Positions 10,674-23,011 of a DNA stretch of 64,000 bases are shown here, piece after piece. The position numbers were made by a program, and so were the translations under genes. The notes beneath the pieces are model-generated. The model worked only from the letters and a program-made list of their open reading frames with translations. It did no database searches and was not told the origin of the DNA. This DNA comes from Alopecurus myosuroides (taxonomy: Eukaryota; Streptophyta; Magnoliopsida; Poales; Poaceae): contig CM054062.1 of the NCBI GenBank assembly GCA_028641055.1, forward strand, positions 234,186,376 to 234,250,375. Reading direction: 5' to 3'. Each line of letters begins with the position of its first letter. The first letter of the stretch is position 1.

Positions 10674-11451
10674 TTGGACAGAAATCAAGAGAAATTAGAG
10701 CTAAAAAAAGAAAAGATAAATATCATGACACTTAACGACCACAATACGGTAAGAGGCGACCGTACTACCCATTGTACCACTTTCAGAAGGGACCGTCGGG
10801 TCAAACCGACTAAAAGTCTCAATAAGACCCAGAGCCAATTCGTGAAGGAAGTTGCCAAAAACCCTAGTCCATTCGCCCGAGCCCCATATAAGGAGAAGAA
10901 ACAACCCCCAGAAGATATTTGTAGCATTCCCTCTCCACCGTCGTCCTCATCCCAAAACCACGAAGTGCTGCCGCATCTCCACCGCAACTCCACCACATCT
11001 CCATCACATCATCTCCATCATCACCGTAGTCATAGTCATACTTCTACTTTATAATCTAGATCCCATCGCGATTGGCAACATTGTAAGAAGTATCAATCTA
11101 TTCAATCATGTACTATTTTTGTTTCGATGTTTTCTATTGTTGATATGATCGCTTCGTGTTAGTAGTTTCTCTCAAGCAATGGGCTGAGGCCTAATCTTGC
11201 AGCTATGTGCTCAATCTAACTGGGACAATTAGTCTAATGAGTTGATCTATGTTATTAGTGTGTGCTCTATCATTTGTGCCTCGCTCCTAGGACTTGTCAG
11301 GTACCAAGACCCCGAAGAGTGATCAAGGTAAAGGTATAGTGAGAGTGAATTGAAAGGTTGATCGGGAACATCTATGACAGGAGGATCAGTAAGACTGCTG
11401 GAAGCGTATCTCTCAGGAACTAACAATGACATCACCGTGCTTAATTATTTC
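10674..11451 (+). other. Promoter-like / LTR-like remnant, unclassified
   Basis: A CATATAAGG TATA-like box near 10887-10895 is followed by a C-rich leader with repeated TCTCCA/CATCACC triplets (about 10921-11040) and a T-rich stretch. This layout is typical of a cereal gypsy LTR (TATA, R, U5), but no edges or partner copy are visible. The old copia LTR starts at 11452 and may interrupt it. Confidence 0.35.
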
Positions 11452-12924
11452 TAAAGGGGTTTCATCACAGAAAACAAAAAGTTTCCTAACAACGATAACC
11501 AAAAATAACCAGAATCTATTACTATGCAGATATAGAGTAACAGAGAAGTAACGGTGATCATACCCTTGAAGACTCAAAGCGGGGATTACCCTCCCGCACA
11601 AGGGTTAATGATGAAAACGGCGAAGCCGACCTCAAGGTCGAGTGGTCGTACCGCGAATAATGCCACAACTCGCAACACCTCGTGAGATTACACACATACG
11701 GTATAGACGACGACTCCCGGTCTCCTGCCCAGCAAAGGTTGCAGAAGCGAAGAGATGGACCGAAGACTAATAGCAACCCGATCTCCCGTCTGATATGCGG
11801 GACAAATATCGTTATACGGCGGTGTTCTTATAGTAGCGAATTCTGAACTCCTAGCACAACTCCAAAGGGAACCATGTTCAGAGAAGAGAGAAAAGAGAGA
11901 GTTCAATTGGCGGGAAAAGAGGAGGGGTGCCCTTCTTTATAAAGGGGGAAGTGGGAGCCTTTCCCCTTGGACAAGCCATCTGGGACCAATTGCACATGGT
12001 TGGTCGGCCAAGGAGGGTGCATCCGCACCCCCACATGGTCCCCAAGTGGCCCATGTGGTCTCCCTCCTTTTCCACTTTTCTTTCTCCCACTTTTCCCCTA
12101 ATTGGCCTCTTTTGCCCGGAAGTCCCATTAGTGGAATAAATGCATTTTAAAATAAAATAAAATGATATTTAATTATTAACTGCACTAATTAATAATAAAT
12201 ATTAATTATTTATTTCGCCCTCCGATCTCCATCGAGGATTACTCCTTAATTTCGATACTCCGTCGGAACTCTCCGATCTCTACCAGGGTAATCCCGGAAC
12301 GATTACAACTCTCTTTAATATTCTCTCTGGTACTAAGATCACTCTTAAACACCGTCTACCCTTAAGTGTGACACCCTACCGTTCAGGGACTACTCCAGAC
12401 ATGGCCGAGACACTTCTCCAACCAATGACCAATAGCGGGATCTGGACATCCATAATGGCCCTTGTGCATCCATCGATCTTTGCGTCGCTTGAACCTTAAA
12501 CGTCAAGTCCCCATGCCTCTTGCCTTGGTGATACTCTATTTTTCTGAGACATGATCGTTCGGTATCTCATACCCCGTTCAGTACCGTTACCGACATAACA
12601 ATTTTACTCGTTCCCGTGTTGTTGCATCTCCGTGACCTAGTCACATGCTTGCAAACTAATTGATGCAACTCCATCGAGTGGGCCCAAAATTATCTATCCG
12701 TCATTAGGATTGGCAAGTTCCTCTCTTTATGGTACGCCTCAACATATCCATTTCATTACCCAATAGTCATATTTTTAATCACCTTGTTACGGTGTGACGT
12801 TTGATGCAGTCAAAGTAACTTCCAGGATAGCAATTAAATACCATCTCACGGTCAAAGGCTATGAACATAAGAGTTATGATAATAAATATCCTTTATTATT
12901 TGCCTCTAGGGCATAATTACTTCA
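11452..12924 (-). repeat. 3' (left) LTR of old copia element
   Basis: 1473 bp, edges TAAAG...CTTCA (expected TGAAG...CTTCA). A palindromic CTTTATAAAG lies near 11935. The last bases (rc GAAGTAATTATGCCCTAGAGGCAA) match the Angela/BARE-type LTR head. Confidence 0.8.
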
Positions 12925-13916
12925 GTCCCCCACTTGCATTAGAGTACAAATAATCTAGTTTGCATTTGATCTAACACCATTAGCCTCCTGGTCCTGGATT
13001 ATGCATTGCTCGTGGGAAAATATTTTTAAAGTCAACAAATCTTCCACGCTCTGATCTGCATGTGCCTTGCAAAACTTTAATGTCACCTAGTATGACATTG
13101 TTCCGTATCTTTACGATGTCGGTGAAAATATATGTTTCAGCGGTGGAGTAAGAATCAAACCGTCGCGTAGCATGGGCCTTGAGAGTCTAAGAGATCTTTC
13201 AAAGGACACCATACCATCTCGGGAAAACCATCTGAGCCCAACCACACTTGCCACTTCTAAAGTAGCCATATACTGTAATACCTATGTAGATTGTGCGATA
13301 TTGCATACACATGACACTTTGCAAACTAACCATGTCTTTTCTCAAACAATAGACTTTTCCTATATGAGACTTATAGTCGTGTGAGACGTATCATCGTAAC
13401 TCCTTACGGAAAGTTGACTTTCACTCTCACCACAGACCAGAAAACATAACTTCAGTTCTCACGAGACACTGAAATATATATACTTAACGTTTGTTCATCG
13501 ATCCATTCAGGAATTTCTCTAGAACGTTTTCTTCAACCAAGAACTTGGGTGACACCAGGTCGAGCATTCAACATGATAGCATGACAAAACCGATGACAAA
13601 GGCATAGAGGATGTCAGACATCCTTTTCTTCATTCAGTTATTGTTGACATGCCAAAATAAACTCGATATTATCCTTAGTTATACAAGTAACAAATCCTTC
13701 TTTTCTTGTCCTATTCTGAACACATTCAGAATCCTATCTAGGAAAATGATCCGACTTAATTTCATTAAGCTCCTTGATCTATACACTATAGATCTAATGC
13801 CTAATATTTTTAACTTCATTCATAGAGAATTTATACACTTAAATAATCATTTATACTTTTCTTAGAGGATCTATATAATTCCAATATGTCTGCATATATG
13901 AATCTTTCCAATATGT
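12925..13916 (-). pseudogene. Decayed copia reverse transcriptase, part 1
   Basis: It starts with the PPT complement (CCCCCACTTG). The DNA around 13760-13810 matches, in the same order and spacing, the RT region of the intact copia copy at 23835-23890 (TCATTAAGCTCCTTGATCTA against TAATGAGCCGCCTTGATCTA). No usable frame remains. The segment is cut by the Athila-type element at 13917. Confidence 0.65.
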
Positions 13917-15339
13917 TGATGACTCCCAAGTGCAGGAGATCAATTGTAGTACCTTTCGATAAGTATTTGAGTGTCGAACCCACGAGGAGATGAAGGTAAG
14001 CTATCTATTCTCTAAAGCCCTATAACCCTCTTATATGGCTGTTTATGCAAAGCAATAAGTTTGACTAAAAGGAACTAACTAATTAAAAGAAAGTGACGTG
14101 GAGTGTGGTTTGTCTAGTAACTAGTGAAGCAAGTTTAAAATGCAAGTAATCCTAAAGCAAGTTTCTAAAGCAAGTTTCTAAGCAAGTTTCACAAGTAGCA
14201 AGCAACAAATATCTCAAGTATCTCAAGGGAGAAAGTGTTCTAGCAATAGGTGTTTCGTTCGTGTGGTTGTCACAATTAGTGAAGCACATGTTTTAGTCTT
14301 AGTTGTTTCTTCTAGGAAGGAGCCATGAATAGGTATAGTCAAGTAAATGATCTACAACCCCTTATGATGGATCATGTGGCCAAGTAAATGACTGCACAAG
14401 ATTGATTAAGACATAAATCCCACCATAGCCTTACGTTCTAAGGTCCCCTATATATATCCCCCAATAACTTAACTTTGTGGCTCGGTCTCAGGTTACTGTC
14501 ACTCCCAAGTCACCACCACTCCATTATGCTACCGGTGATCACCTTACATGCATTCTCCAACATATGCGTGCACTCATATATTGTACATAAAGACAATCAT
14601 AGAAGATAACAAAATTGTATGCAACCAATCAACGAACTATTTCACCATTTCCAAGAACAATTCACTACTCAAACATAGACGGGGAGACACAATACATAAA
14701 GGGAATATAACATTGCATCATACATCGTGTTTGCCAAGAGATTACAGCAGAGAGATCGAGCTGATCTTGCCGTAGATGTTGATGATGAACACGCCGGAGG
14801 GGGGTGGAGCCCTCCGGGGGTGATCCCGGCGGCGTTTCCCCCCTCCGATCTTCTCCGGCGGCAGCCTTCTGTCTCTCTGTTTCGTGGTTTCGTCTCTCGG
14901 CGCCGCCCCCTTCTCGAAAAGGCCAGGGGACCATTTGTATAGTCGTTTTTAGGTCACGAGACACTCGGGAGAAGAAAGATCGCGGCATCGGAGCCACGGG
15001 GGCAAAAAGGGGGCCCCACACGCGGCCAAGGAATCTGGCCGCGTGGAGGGTCCTCTTTTCCACCTGGTTGGCCTTTTGGCCCTCTACTTTGTCCCATTGT
15101 CTTCGTCTCAAAAATTCTTAACCGTGCTCTTTGGCCTTGCCCTTTTTGGAGTCCCGAAGCTCCCGGAAAGTCTGAAACACTAAAAAGTACGTTTTCTGAA
15201 AAAACAAGGTTAGAACCAAAAGAAGGGGGATTGTTCAGAAAATACCCCAAATCATTATAAAACATGAATATAAGTTGCTCACATGTAGGAAAAACAAGTA
15301 ATAACAAGCAAAGTTCATGTATGCATTTTACATGCATCA
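13917..15339 (-). repeat. 3' (left) LTR of Athila-type element
   Basis: Pairs with 19418-20828 and includes a GC-rich R-like block (14790-14930). The promoter box that reads CTATATAAAG in the right LTR has decayed here to CTATACAAAT. Confidence 0.88.
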
Positions 15340-18300
15340 ACATCCCCAAGCTTAACCCATACTCGTCCTCGAGTATGAAGGTGATAAAACTAACATGGAC
15401 TTTGCATTTTAAAACAATCATGGAATATCAAAGAAGATTATTCATGCTATATATAATCAAATGATTCATAATGTAGATGAGTAGCAACATACAACTCATG
15501 TTATAAGAAATATCAAATATGCAAGCAAAGATGCTTCATGAAAGTTCACAAAGTGTATAATGAAATAAAAGCACTATGGACCAAATGCATACACAAAATG
15601 AAAAATAAAATCCTATATTGGTCAAAGAATAGCATAATGGAAAATAGAAAATATGGTGGACACTTTGGAGAAAATTGAGTAGAGGTAAAACATGATCAAG
15701 TCTTATTTAGCCTCTAAATTATTCAACTAAAATTACTAATTGAAATGTGGCATCCATTGGTCTAAGACTCTCATTGCCCCTTTATCACTAGCATATTAAA
15801 TTGTGAATGTTGAAGTAATGTGATTGACAAGGTGTTGGTTGAATGCCTCATGCCCCGTGAGTGTGAAAACCTACTCCATGATTACTCAACTTAAGATTAC
15901 TAATAAGCTTTGTACAATCATAATAAGTATTAATGACATCATAGAGAACCGCAAAGAGGTACCTCTTGCCCCATGACATGGAAACCAGCCCATGTCACAA
16001 TGACAAGATGAACAAACGGAGTAGACTCATCATCCTTTTTTATTTCATTCACTATATGCATAGCTTCTTATTTTATTGTAGGATGTGTTTGTAGAGTCCA
16101 TTCTAGCTGTAAGTAAATTTCCACCATGATCAAGCATGGCTTGGGTTAGCGGCCCAATGCGCTTCTCTAGTCATAAATATACTTACTCATCAAAACTTAC
16201 TATTCCTCTATTTCATTTCGGCATGGCAGGAGTCCAAAAACAAAAGTACATAATATCAACCAAATGTAATTTTTTGTGCAATGTTGAAAGCTTTCCAGTG
16301 ATACACGTTTATAGCTAGCTCCCAACCAAACACTTGTCAAACGCAAAACTTTTAGCTCCCGTTATTGGGTCATGTTTATTAAGTGCAATGAAAAGTAAAG
16401 GTGTGCATTCAAAAATTCGTGAGAGTCCTATCCCAAATTCAGATCATGACAATTAATAAAGTGAATATCTTAATTTAGAACATAAATAACACTATAACAT
16501 GGTGAACATACTCGGAATAGATCTGAAGCTAATAGGTAGATATGGTGGACTCACTGGAAATACTTGGCTAAAGGGTGTTGGAAACAAGTTTATACTTGTT
16601 GGAATTTTTAAATTTTTGGCTAGCAAGAGGGAGATAGTTGACCAGCTACTATGCATGCATATGTCCATAGAACTACTCATTTCATGACAAACTAAATAAA
16701 CCAGCAATTAACATCAAGGACATGAATAAGAGATAGCTCAAGACAACATTATTGCAAATTTCTACACATAAAAAGCCTATAAATCATGCAAACATATGTA
16801 GCTCTTCAAATCAACCATGACATCCCTATTCGAAGTCATAATACTAGCATCCAATAAATTCCAACCCCAAACTCCAGTAGCTCAATCTCATATAAAATGA
16901 TAGGTGTGGTCTTATCAAAACAAAAATAAAAACAAAAACTAGACGCTTCAAGTCTCTACGATAAATGCTTTGCTTAGAAAAACAGAAAGTAGACGTGTGC
17001 TAACCAAAAGAGTGTAGCTCCAGTGGGGTGTTAATCACATCCCCAAGCTTGTGGCTTTCACCATTCTTGGATGTCTTGAGGCGCAGCTCCTCTATTCCCT
17101 GTGAAAAAACTTCACAAAACATGTTTCTCCCATTCTTTTTCTGTGAGGTGAGATTAGCAAGGACAAACAAATCACATGCTTGTTGTGCAAAATTCCAAAT
17201 CAAATGTTCCAGTAGATAGAAAATAAGGTTGATTATGTTGTATGTTCACTCTCTTTCTTGAAAGAATCATGGAAATTTGATTCCCAAGCCCAAAGAGTGC
17301 ATAAAACAAAAGAAGGCAGAATCTGTCCAGAAAAGCAACAACAGCAAAACGAACGTTTTTCCCTAAGCTAGACTCGTCAAAAAATTAAGCCAATTTTTAT
17401 GCTTACAGAGGACAAAAAGTTGCAGAACATACTAAAACATTAGCTCAATCCGACATACCAATGAAAAACGTAAAATCATACGGTGAGCAGACTCGTGCTG
17501 AAACAGAAATTTCATGCACTAGGATAGCAACTTATAAGTCCAAATGGGTTTGACTTGACTCTTTACTGAAAACTCCAGAATTAAAACAAAAAAAACTAAT
17601 ATCTTGAGACAGCAAGAGGACACTAGGAAAAACCAACTAAGAACAACCGGGTTGCCTCCCGTAAAGCGCTTTATTGATAGCCGTATAGCTAGGCTTTTCT
17701 TACTTAACATCATGATGGTTGGAGTGAGGTGGCTCGGCATCCCCAAGCTTGGATTCTTGTACTTATTTGATACATGTAGGGTGAGCCCAGGGGTACACCC
17801 CCGAGCTTGATTGGTTGTCCCTCTTGATCTTTGTTCATCTCACTCAACTCTTCCTCCTGAAAAATTCTTCTTACACAAATCTCAACATAAAACTTGATTA
17901 GAGGGGTTAGTGCCTCCATAAATAAAATCCACATAGGTACAGCAAAGACATATCATGAGTTTATTCTAAATATTAACTACTATTACTACAGTTGTGCATT
18001 GCTCCTTGATCAAAAGAACCACACAAAACACAAGTAATGAGAGCAATGCAAAATAAAGACATAATCTGCCAAAAACTGAACAGCCCGTAAAGAGTGAATT
18101 TTTAGAGGCACTTAAGTTGCTCAAATCAGAAAACTTAAAACTAATGAAATATGTAGTGATAACTAAATATTAGTGTCGTAAATTACCAGGTCAAAATTCC
18201 ACTTCTGTGATTTTAAACATTTTTCGCAGTGAAGTTCAGGAATCTGTTTTCTGGACAGCTAATTACTATTGTTTAATCCTATCTCTCATATAAGATTATT

Positions 18301-18577
18301 CTTGCCATTTATGATGAGAAATAAGACAGAAATGTGATGTTACAGTAGTGAACTAATATTTTTATTGTTTTTAGCTTTGTAAAAAGTTTTAATGATAGAG
18401 ACTTTGCAATGGTTTCATTGGCATGAACAACACATGTTCAAGGTCGACCCCAACTTCTCCATTACTCATCCTTCTCATTTACTTTCCCAAAAAATTTATA
18501 AAATGAAAATCTTAAACTAAATGATAGATAACAGTAGGTAAAGGTATTTTACATGTTGAAAATACATAAATGTGTGC
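15340..18577. other. Non-coding interior of the Athila-type element
   Basis: About 3.2 kb, AT-rich, with no supported coding frame. TCCCCAAGCTT, the complement of the PPT core, recurs at 15343-15353 (the PPT itself), 17040-17050 and 17740-17750. Confidence 0.7.
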
Positions 18578-19315
18578 TCAAACCGAATAGGAAATTAAAG
18601 CATAAGGAACACACCAAAAAATATTAAACAATTTATTTTTAAGTCTAACCCCTTTCCTATGCATTGGAATTTTGTAATGAAACAAATAAAAGAAGCACAT
18701 AATAGCAAGCATAGAAAGGTAGATCAAGTGCAACTTCAATACTTTCAGCATAAATAGGGGAAACTTAATATTGTTGAAATATGTGTAACCATGTTTCCCT
18801 CTGTCATAATAATTTTCAGTAGCATCATGAATAGATTCAACAATATGAATATCACATAAAATATTCTTATCATGAGCCACATGCATAAAAGAATCACTAC
18901 TCTCCACATAAGTAAAATCCTCATTAGTGATAGTGGGAGTTAAACATTCATAATTTTCATTGCAATCATCATATATAGGAGGCATAGTATCATCAAAGTG
19001 AATTTTCTCCTCCAAGCTTGGGGAACTAGAAATATCATGCTCATCAAAACCAACTTCCCCAAGCTTAAAACTTTCCATAGGATCAGCAAGTATATCATTT
19101 TTATCCTCAATAGTAGGGGGACTAAAAATATCATATTCATCAAGACAAACTTCCTCAAGCTCAAGGTTTTCCTTAGCAATAAAGGTGTTCAAAGAATTAG
19201 TACTACCACAAATATGATTATTGTGCAAATAATTTTTCAATTTCCCCTCAAACACTTCATGTCCTAATTCAAGGTAGATATTATACAGTTCTAATATTGT
19301 TTGGTTGTTTTCCAT
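18578..19315 (-). CDS. Unknown 245-aa acidic protein with C-terminal hydrophobic segment
   Basis: The ATG at 19315-19313 lies 75 bp inside the tRNA-Asp primer site, where gag would normally start, and the frame runs unbroken to 18578. Residues 1-170 are strongly acidic with a two-copy repeat (EVCLDEYDIFSPPTIEDK, 55-72; EVGFDEHDISSSPSLEEK, 87-104). Residues about 184-214 (KFPLFMLKVL to FYLFHY) are hydrophobic enough for a membrane span, followed by a basic segment (MHRKGVRLKNK). No gag, zinc-knuckle or protease motif is seen. I recall similar products near primer sites of cereal non-autonomous elements, annotated only as hypothetical. Function unknown; survival without a stop in an otherwise non-coding element is notable. 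Confidence 0.6.
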   Translation of the reverse strand: MENNQTILELYNIYLELGHEVFEGKLKNYLHNNHICGSTNSLNTFIAKENLELEEVCLDEYDIFSPPTIEDKNDILADPMESFKLGEVGFDEHDISSSPSLEEKIHFDDTMPPIYDDCNENYECLTPTITNEDFTYVESSDSFMHVAHDKNILCDIHIVESIHDATENYYDRGKHGYTYFNNIKFPLFMLKVLKLHLIYLSMLAIMCFFYLFHYKIPMHRKGVRLKNKLFNIFWCVPYALISYSV

Positions 19316-19389
19316 TTTATATTTTTTTTGTGTTTTAGGTTTATATGTTAGTATGCAATGCAAACAAGAATAAAAGCTTAGCACAACGC

Positions 19390-19407
19390 TCCCCGACAAC
19401 GGCGCCA
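19390..19407 (-). other. Primer binding site, tRNA-Asp type
   Basis: The minus strand reads TGGCGCCGTTGTCGGGGA, ten bases inside the right (5') LTR at 19418. This is the Asp-tRNA 3'-end complement used by Athila elements, with one C-to-T difference. Confidence 0.8.
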
Positions 19408-19417
19408 GAAAAGTGCT

Positions 19418-20828
19418 TGATGACTCCCAAGTGCAGGAGATCAATTGTAGTACCTTTCGATAAGTATTTGAGTGTCGAACCCACGAGGAGCTGAAGGTAA
19501 GCTATCTATTCTCTAAAGCCCTATAACCCTCTTATATGGCTGTTTATGCAAAGCAATAAGTTTGACTAAAAGGAACTAACTAATTAAAAGCAAGTGACGT
19601 GGAGTGTGGTTTGTCTAGTAACTAGTGAAGCAAGTTTAAAATGCAAGTAATCCTAAAGCAAGTTTCTAAGCAAGTTTCACAAGTAGAAAGCAGCAAATAT
19701 CTCAAGTATCTCAAGGGAGCAAGTGTTCTAGCAATAGGTGTTTCGTTCGTGTGGTTGTCACAATTAGTGAAGCACATGTTTTATTCTTAGTTGTTTCTTC
19801 TAGGAAGGAGCCATGAATATGTATAGTCAAGTAAATGATCTACAACCCGTTATGATGGATCATGTGGCCAAGTAAATGACTGCACAATATTGATTAAGAC
19901 ATAAAGCCCACCATAGCCTTACGTTCTAAGGTCCCCTATATATATCCCCCAATAACTTAACTTTGTGGCTCGGTCTCAGGTTACTGTCACTCCCAAGTCA
20001 CCACCACTCCATTATGCTACCGGTGATCACCTTACATGCATTCTCCAACATATGCGTGCACTCATATATTGTACATAAAGACAATTATAGAAGATAACAA
20101 AATTGTATGCAACCAATCAACGAACTATTTCACCATTGCCAAGAACAATTCACTACTCAAACATAGACGGGGAGACACAATACATAAAGGGAATATAGTA
20201 TTGCATCATACATCGTGTTTGCCAAGAGATTACAGCGGAGAGATGGAGCTGATCTTGCTGTAGATGTTGATGATGAACACACCGGAGGGGGGTGGAGCCC
20301 TCCGGGGGTGATCCCGGCGGCGTTTCCCCCCTCCGATCTTCTCCGGTGGCAGCCTTCTGTCTCTCTGTTTTGTGGTTTCGTCTCTCGACGCCGCCCCCTT
20401 CTCGAAAAGGCCAGGGGACCCTTTATATAGTCGTTTTTAGGTCACGAGACACTCGGGAGAAGAAAGATCGACGGCATCGGAGCCACGGGGGAAAAAAGGG
20501 GGCCCCACACGCGGCCAAGGTATCTGGCCGCGTGGAGGGTCCTCTTTTCCACCTGGTTGGCCTTTTGGCCCTCTACTTTGGCCCATGGTCTTCGTCTCAA
20601 AAATTCTGAACCGTGCTTTTTGGCCTTGCCCTTTTTGGAGTCCCGAAGCTCCCGGAAAGTCTGGAACACTAAAAAGTACGTTTTCTGGAAAAACAGGGTT
20701 AGAACCAAAAGAAGGGGTATTATTCAGAAAATCCCCCAAATCATTATAAAACATTAATATAGGTTTCTAATATGTAGGAAAAACAAGTAATAACATGCAA
20801 AGTTCATGTATGCATTTTACATGCATCA
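19418..20828 (-). repeat. 5' (right) LTR of Athila-type element
   Basis: 1411 bp. On the minus strand CTATATAAAG at 20421-20430 is a good TATA box. A few percent difference from the left copy suggests moderate age. Confidence 0.88.
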
Positions 20829-20833
20829 TATGT

Positions 20834-21646
20834 CACCACATATTAGTTAGGAATGGTACCCAGCTCCCTCTCAAATATGCTACCCACATATATGAATAGG
20901 AAATTTGTTTTAGATCCCACTCAAATATTCCATTCACATATAAGGTTAAGAAAATATACTTAACTCCAACTCGATTTCCTTTAAATGTTGGTCTCCTCAT
21001 CTATTTTGGACGACTCCAAAATCCTTTCATTACATTATCAGCTTCGATATGCTTGCTTTGGTCCATGAATGGAAGACTGAAGTTTGCATACATGTTTAGC
21101 ATCCTTAGGATCAACAAAATCTTCTTGTTCTACAACTAGAAATCTTCCTTAATGTTTCCATTAGGGAACACGGTCTCTTTGTCCATCTAACAATTTATCA
21201 AATTGTATTAACTGCTAAAACAATCCAAAATAGACTTAAACTTCTACACCTGAGATTAAATCTCGTTGTGGCCAACCCTTTGAATTTGTCGAAACCATTT
21301 CGTGACAAATCAATCTTCACAGACAGTTGTTATTCCATCAATGTCTATCTTCTTATAAATTCCATTTGCTCAAAATGGCCTGGAGGCCATTGAGAAGATC
21401 TGCCCAAGTCACCACTTGGTAGTCATACATGGATTTTATCTAGGATTATATATGGCTCATAGTGGGTCCAGTATCTCTTCTTCGTAGTTTGTAGGTTTTC
21501 ATCTTTCACCAACATGACGGTCATGACAAGATTGCCATACCACACACTGCGGAACGCATTCTTGTACGCCTACGATCTTAGTAAGAGCTTTAGACCAGAG
21601 TCATGATCATAACCACTAACTTTCTTCCATAGGACGGTTACGGAAC
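20834..21646 (-). pseudogene. Decayed copia reverse transcriptase, part 2
   Basis: Continues the old copia RT after the Athila insertion. ACATATAAGGTTAAGAAAAT matches the region beside the YVDD-coding stretch of the younger copia (about 23992-24010). GAAGTTTGCATACATGTTTAGC at about 21080 matches its 24145 region. It ends at the GGAAC target site of the younger copia. Confidence 0.65.
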
Positions 21647-22976
21647 TATTGAAACGCGTAGAGATAAACAAAAACTTTTCCTACGCGATGCTGCCAAGAT
21701 CTAGCCGAGGTAGAAGGCCACGATGATTACCACTAGACGCGCGGTTGCGGATTATCGATGAAGCGCGTCGGGGCAGTGCAATCCCATGATCCGGCCCGGC
21801 CGATCCAATCCCTCGAACGTCGAAGTGCTGAACGTACATCACCTCTGCCGGTATCCACACGTACGAGGAGGAGCTCCGACGGCAGACTGCTAGGTCTGGT
21901 GCGACGGCTGGACTGAGTGGGGCTAGGGTTCCCAACGCATGGGAGAGTGGACTAACGTGCCCGCTGGGCAACCTGCGCCCCTCTTTATATAGCGTATGGT
22001 AATGGGCTGCACAACACTTGTGGCCCATTCCCTCTGTGAGTCTGACTCACTAACTCAGTCCATTTCCGGTTCGGGTCCAACCCAACCAATACTTGCTCCC
22101 GCTCTTAAGTGTGCGACCCTGCAGGCTCATGGTGACTTGGACACGATTGGAGTCCAACTCCCAATCGATCAATCGGTAGCGGCTCCTAGCAGAACGTGCA
22201 GACTCCCAAGTACCATTGAGTCATGACGACATACCTTTCAATGTGATATTCATCTTAGTCCCTTTTGCCTCACGATATACCTTGTCGAGCTATAGGCGAT
22301 TTATCGTCATCCCTTGAATAGCTCAACTCTCTTCTCGATCTGTGACATGTGATTCATCTGACTAACTCTTAGTCAACCGACACAGTTAACACTTAACTGA
22401 GTCGCGCATGGCCATGCTTCCTGAATCATATCACTCGAGAGGGCCCAGAGAATATCTCTCCATTCGGAGGGGCAAAATCCCATCTTGATTATCCACATCA
22501 CGCAGCTTGCTTCTCATTCGACCCGTACTCTGCCTTTATAGTTGCCTTGTCACAGAACAACGTTTGACAGAACCTAAGTCGGTGATCCACAACTCGGATT
22601 GTGCGACAACCTCAGGTCTAAGGATTACATTGATTGAGACATGCAAATGACGACTTGATCGTTGCATCTCAATGTGGGTCAGTCCGACTTGCTAAACTCT
22701 TTAGCCAAGTCCGTGATCCTTGGAATGGCATCACCATGCCCATGACAAGTGGAACCGTGTCATCAGCCAACACTCACATTAGTCTAGGGTGTATGTCCAG
22801 CACAACCTAAATGACCAAGGACAATCTAGTATGAACAACATGAATACATAGTCCCACAATCAAATCACATATTCAATGACATGTATCAGATGTTCAAAAC
22901 AAGGACAACTTAATAACTTTATGAATACATTGGGAATTACATCATCTATGATTGCCCCTAGGGCATATTCCCAACA
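21647..22976 (-). repeat. 3' (left) LTR of copia element
   Basis: 1330 bp. The outer edge reads TATTGAAACG where the right copy has TGTTGAAACG, a G-to-A change in the terminal dinucleotide. The inner edge is CCCAACA. Confidence 0.9.
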
Positions 22977-23011
22977 GTCTCCCACTTGCACTAGTGTCAA
23001 TCATCTTGGCA

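Larger units (their letters stand above)
13917..20828 (-). mobile_element. Non-autonomous Athila-type LTR retrotransposon (TSD TATGT)
   Basis: LTRs 13917-15339 (1423 bp) and 19418-20828 (1411 bp) share TGATGACTCC...ATGCATCA edges and are flanked by TATGT at 13912-13916 and 20829-20833. The primer site at 19390-19407 complements tRNA-Asp, as in Athila. A PPT complement (CATCCCCAAGCTTA) abuts the left LTR. The 4.1-kb interior has no gag, RT or integrase that I can see, only a 245-codon ORF, so it must borrow enzymes from a relative. Confidence 0.88.
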
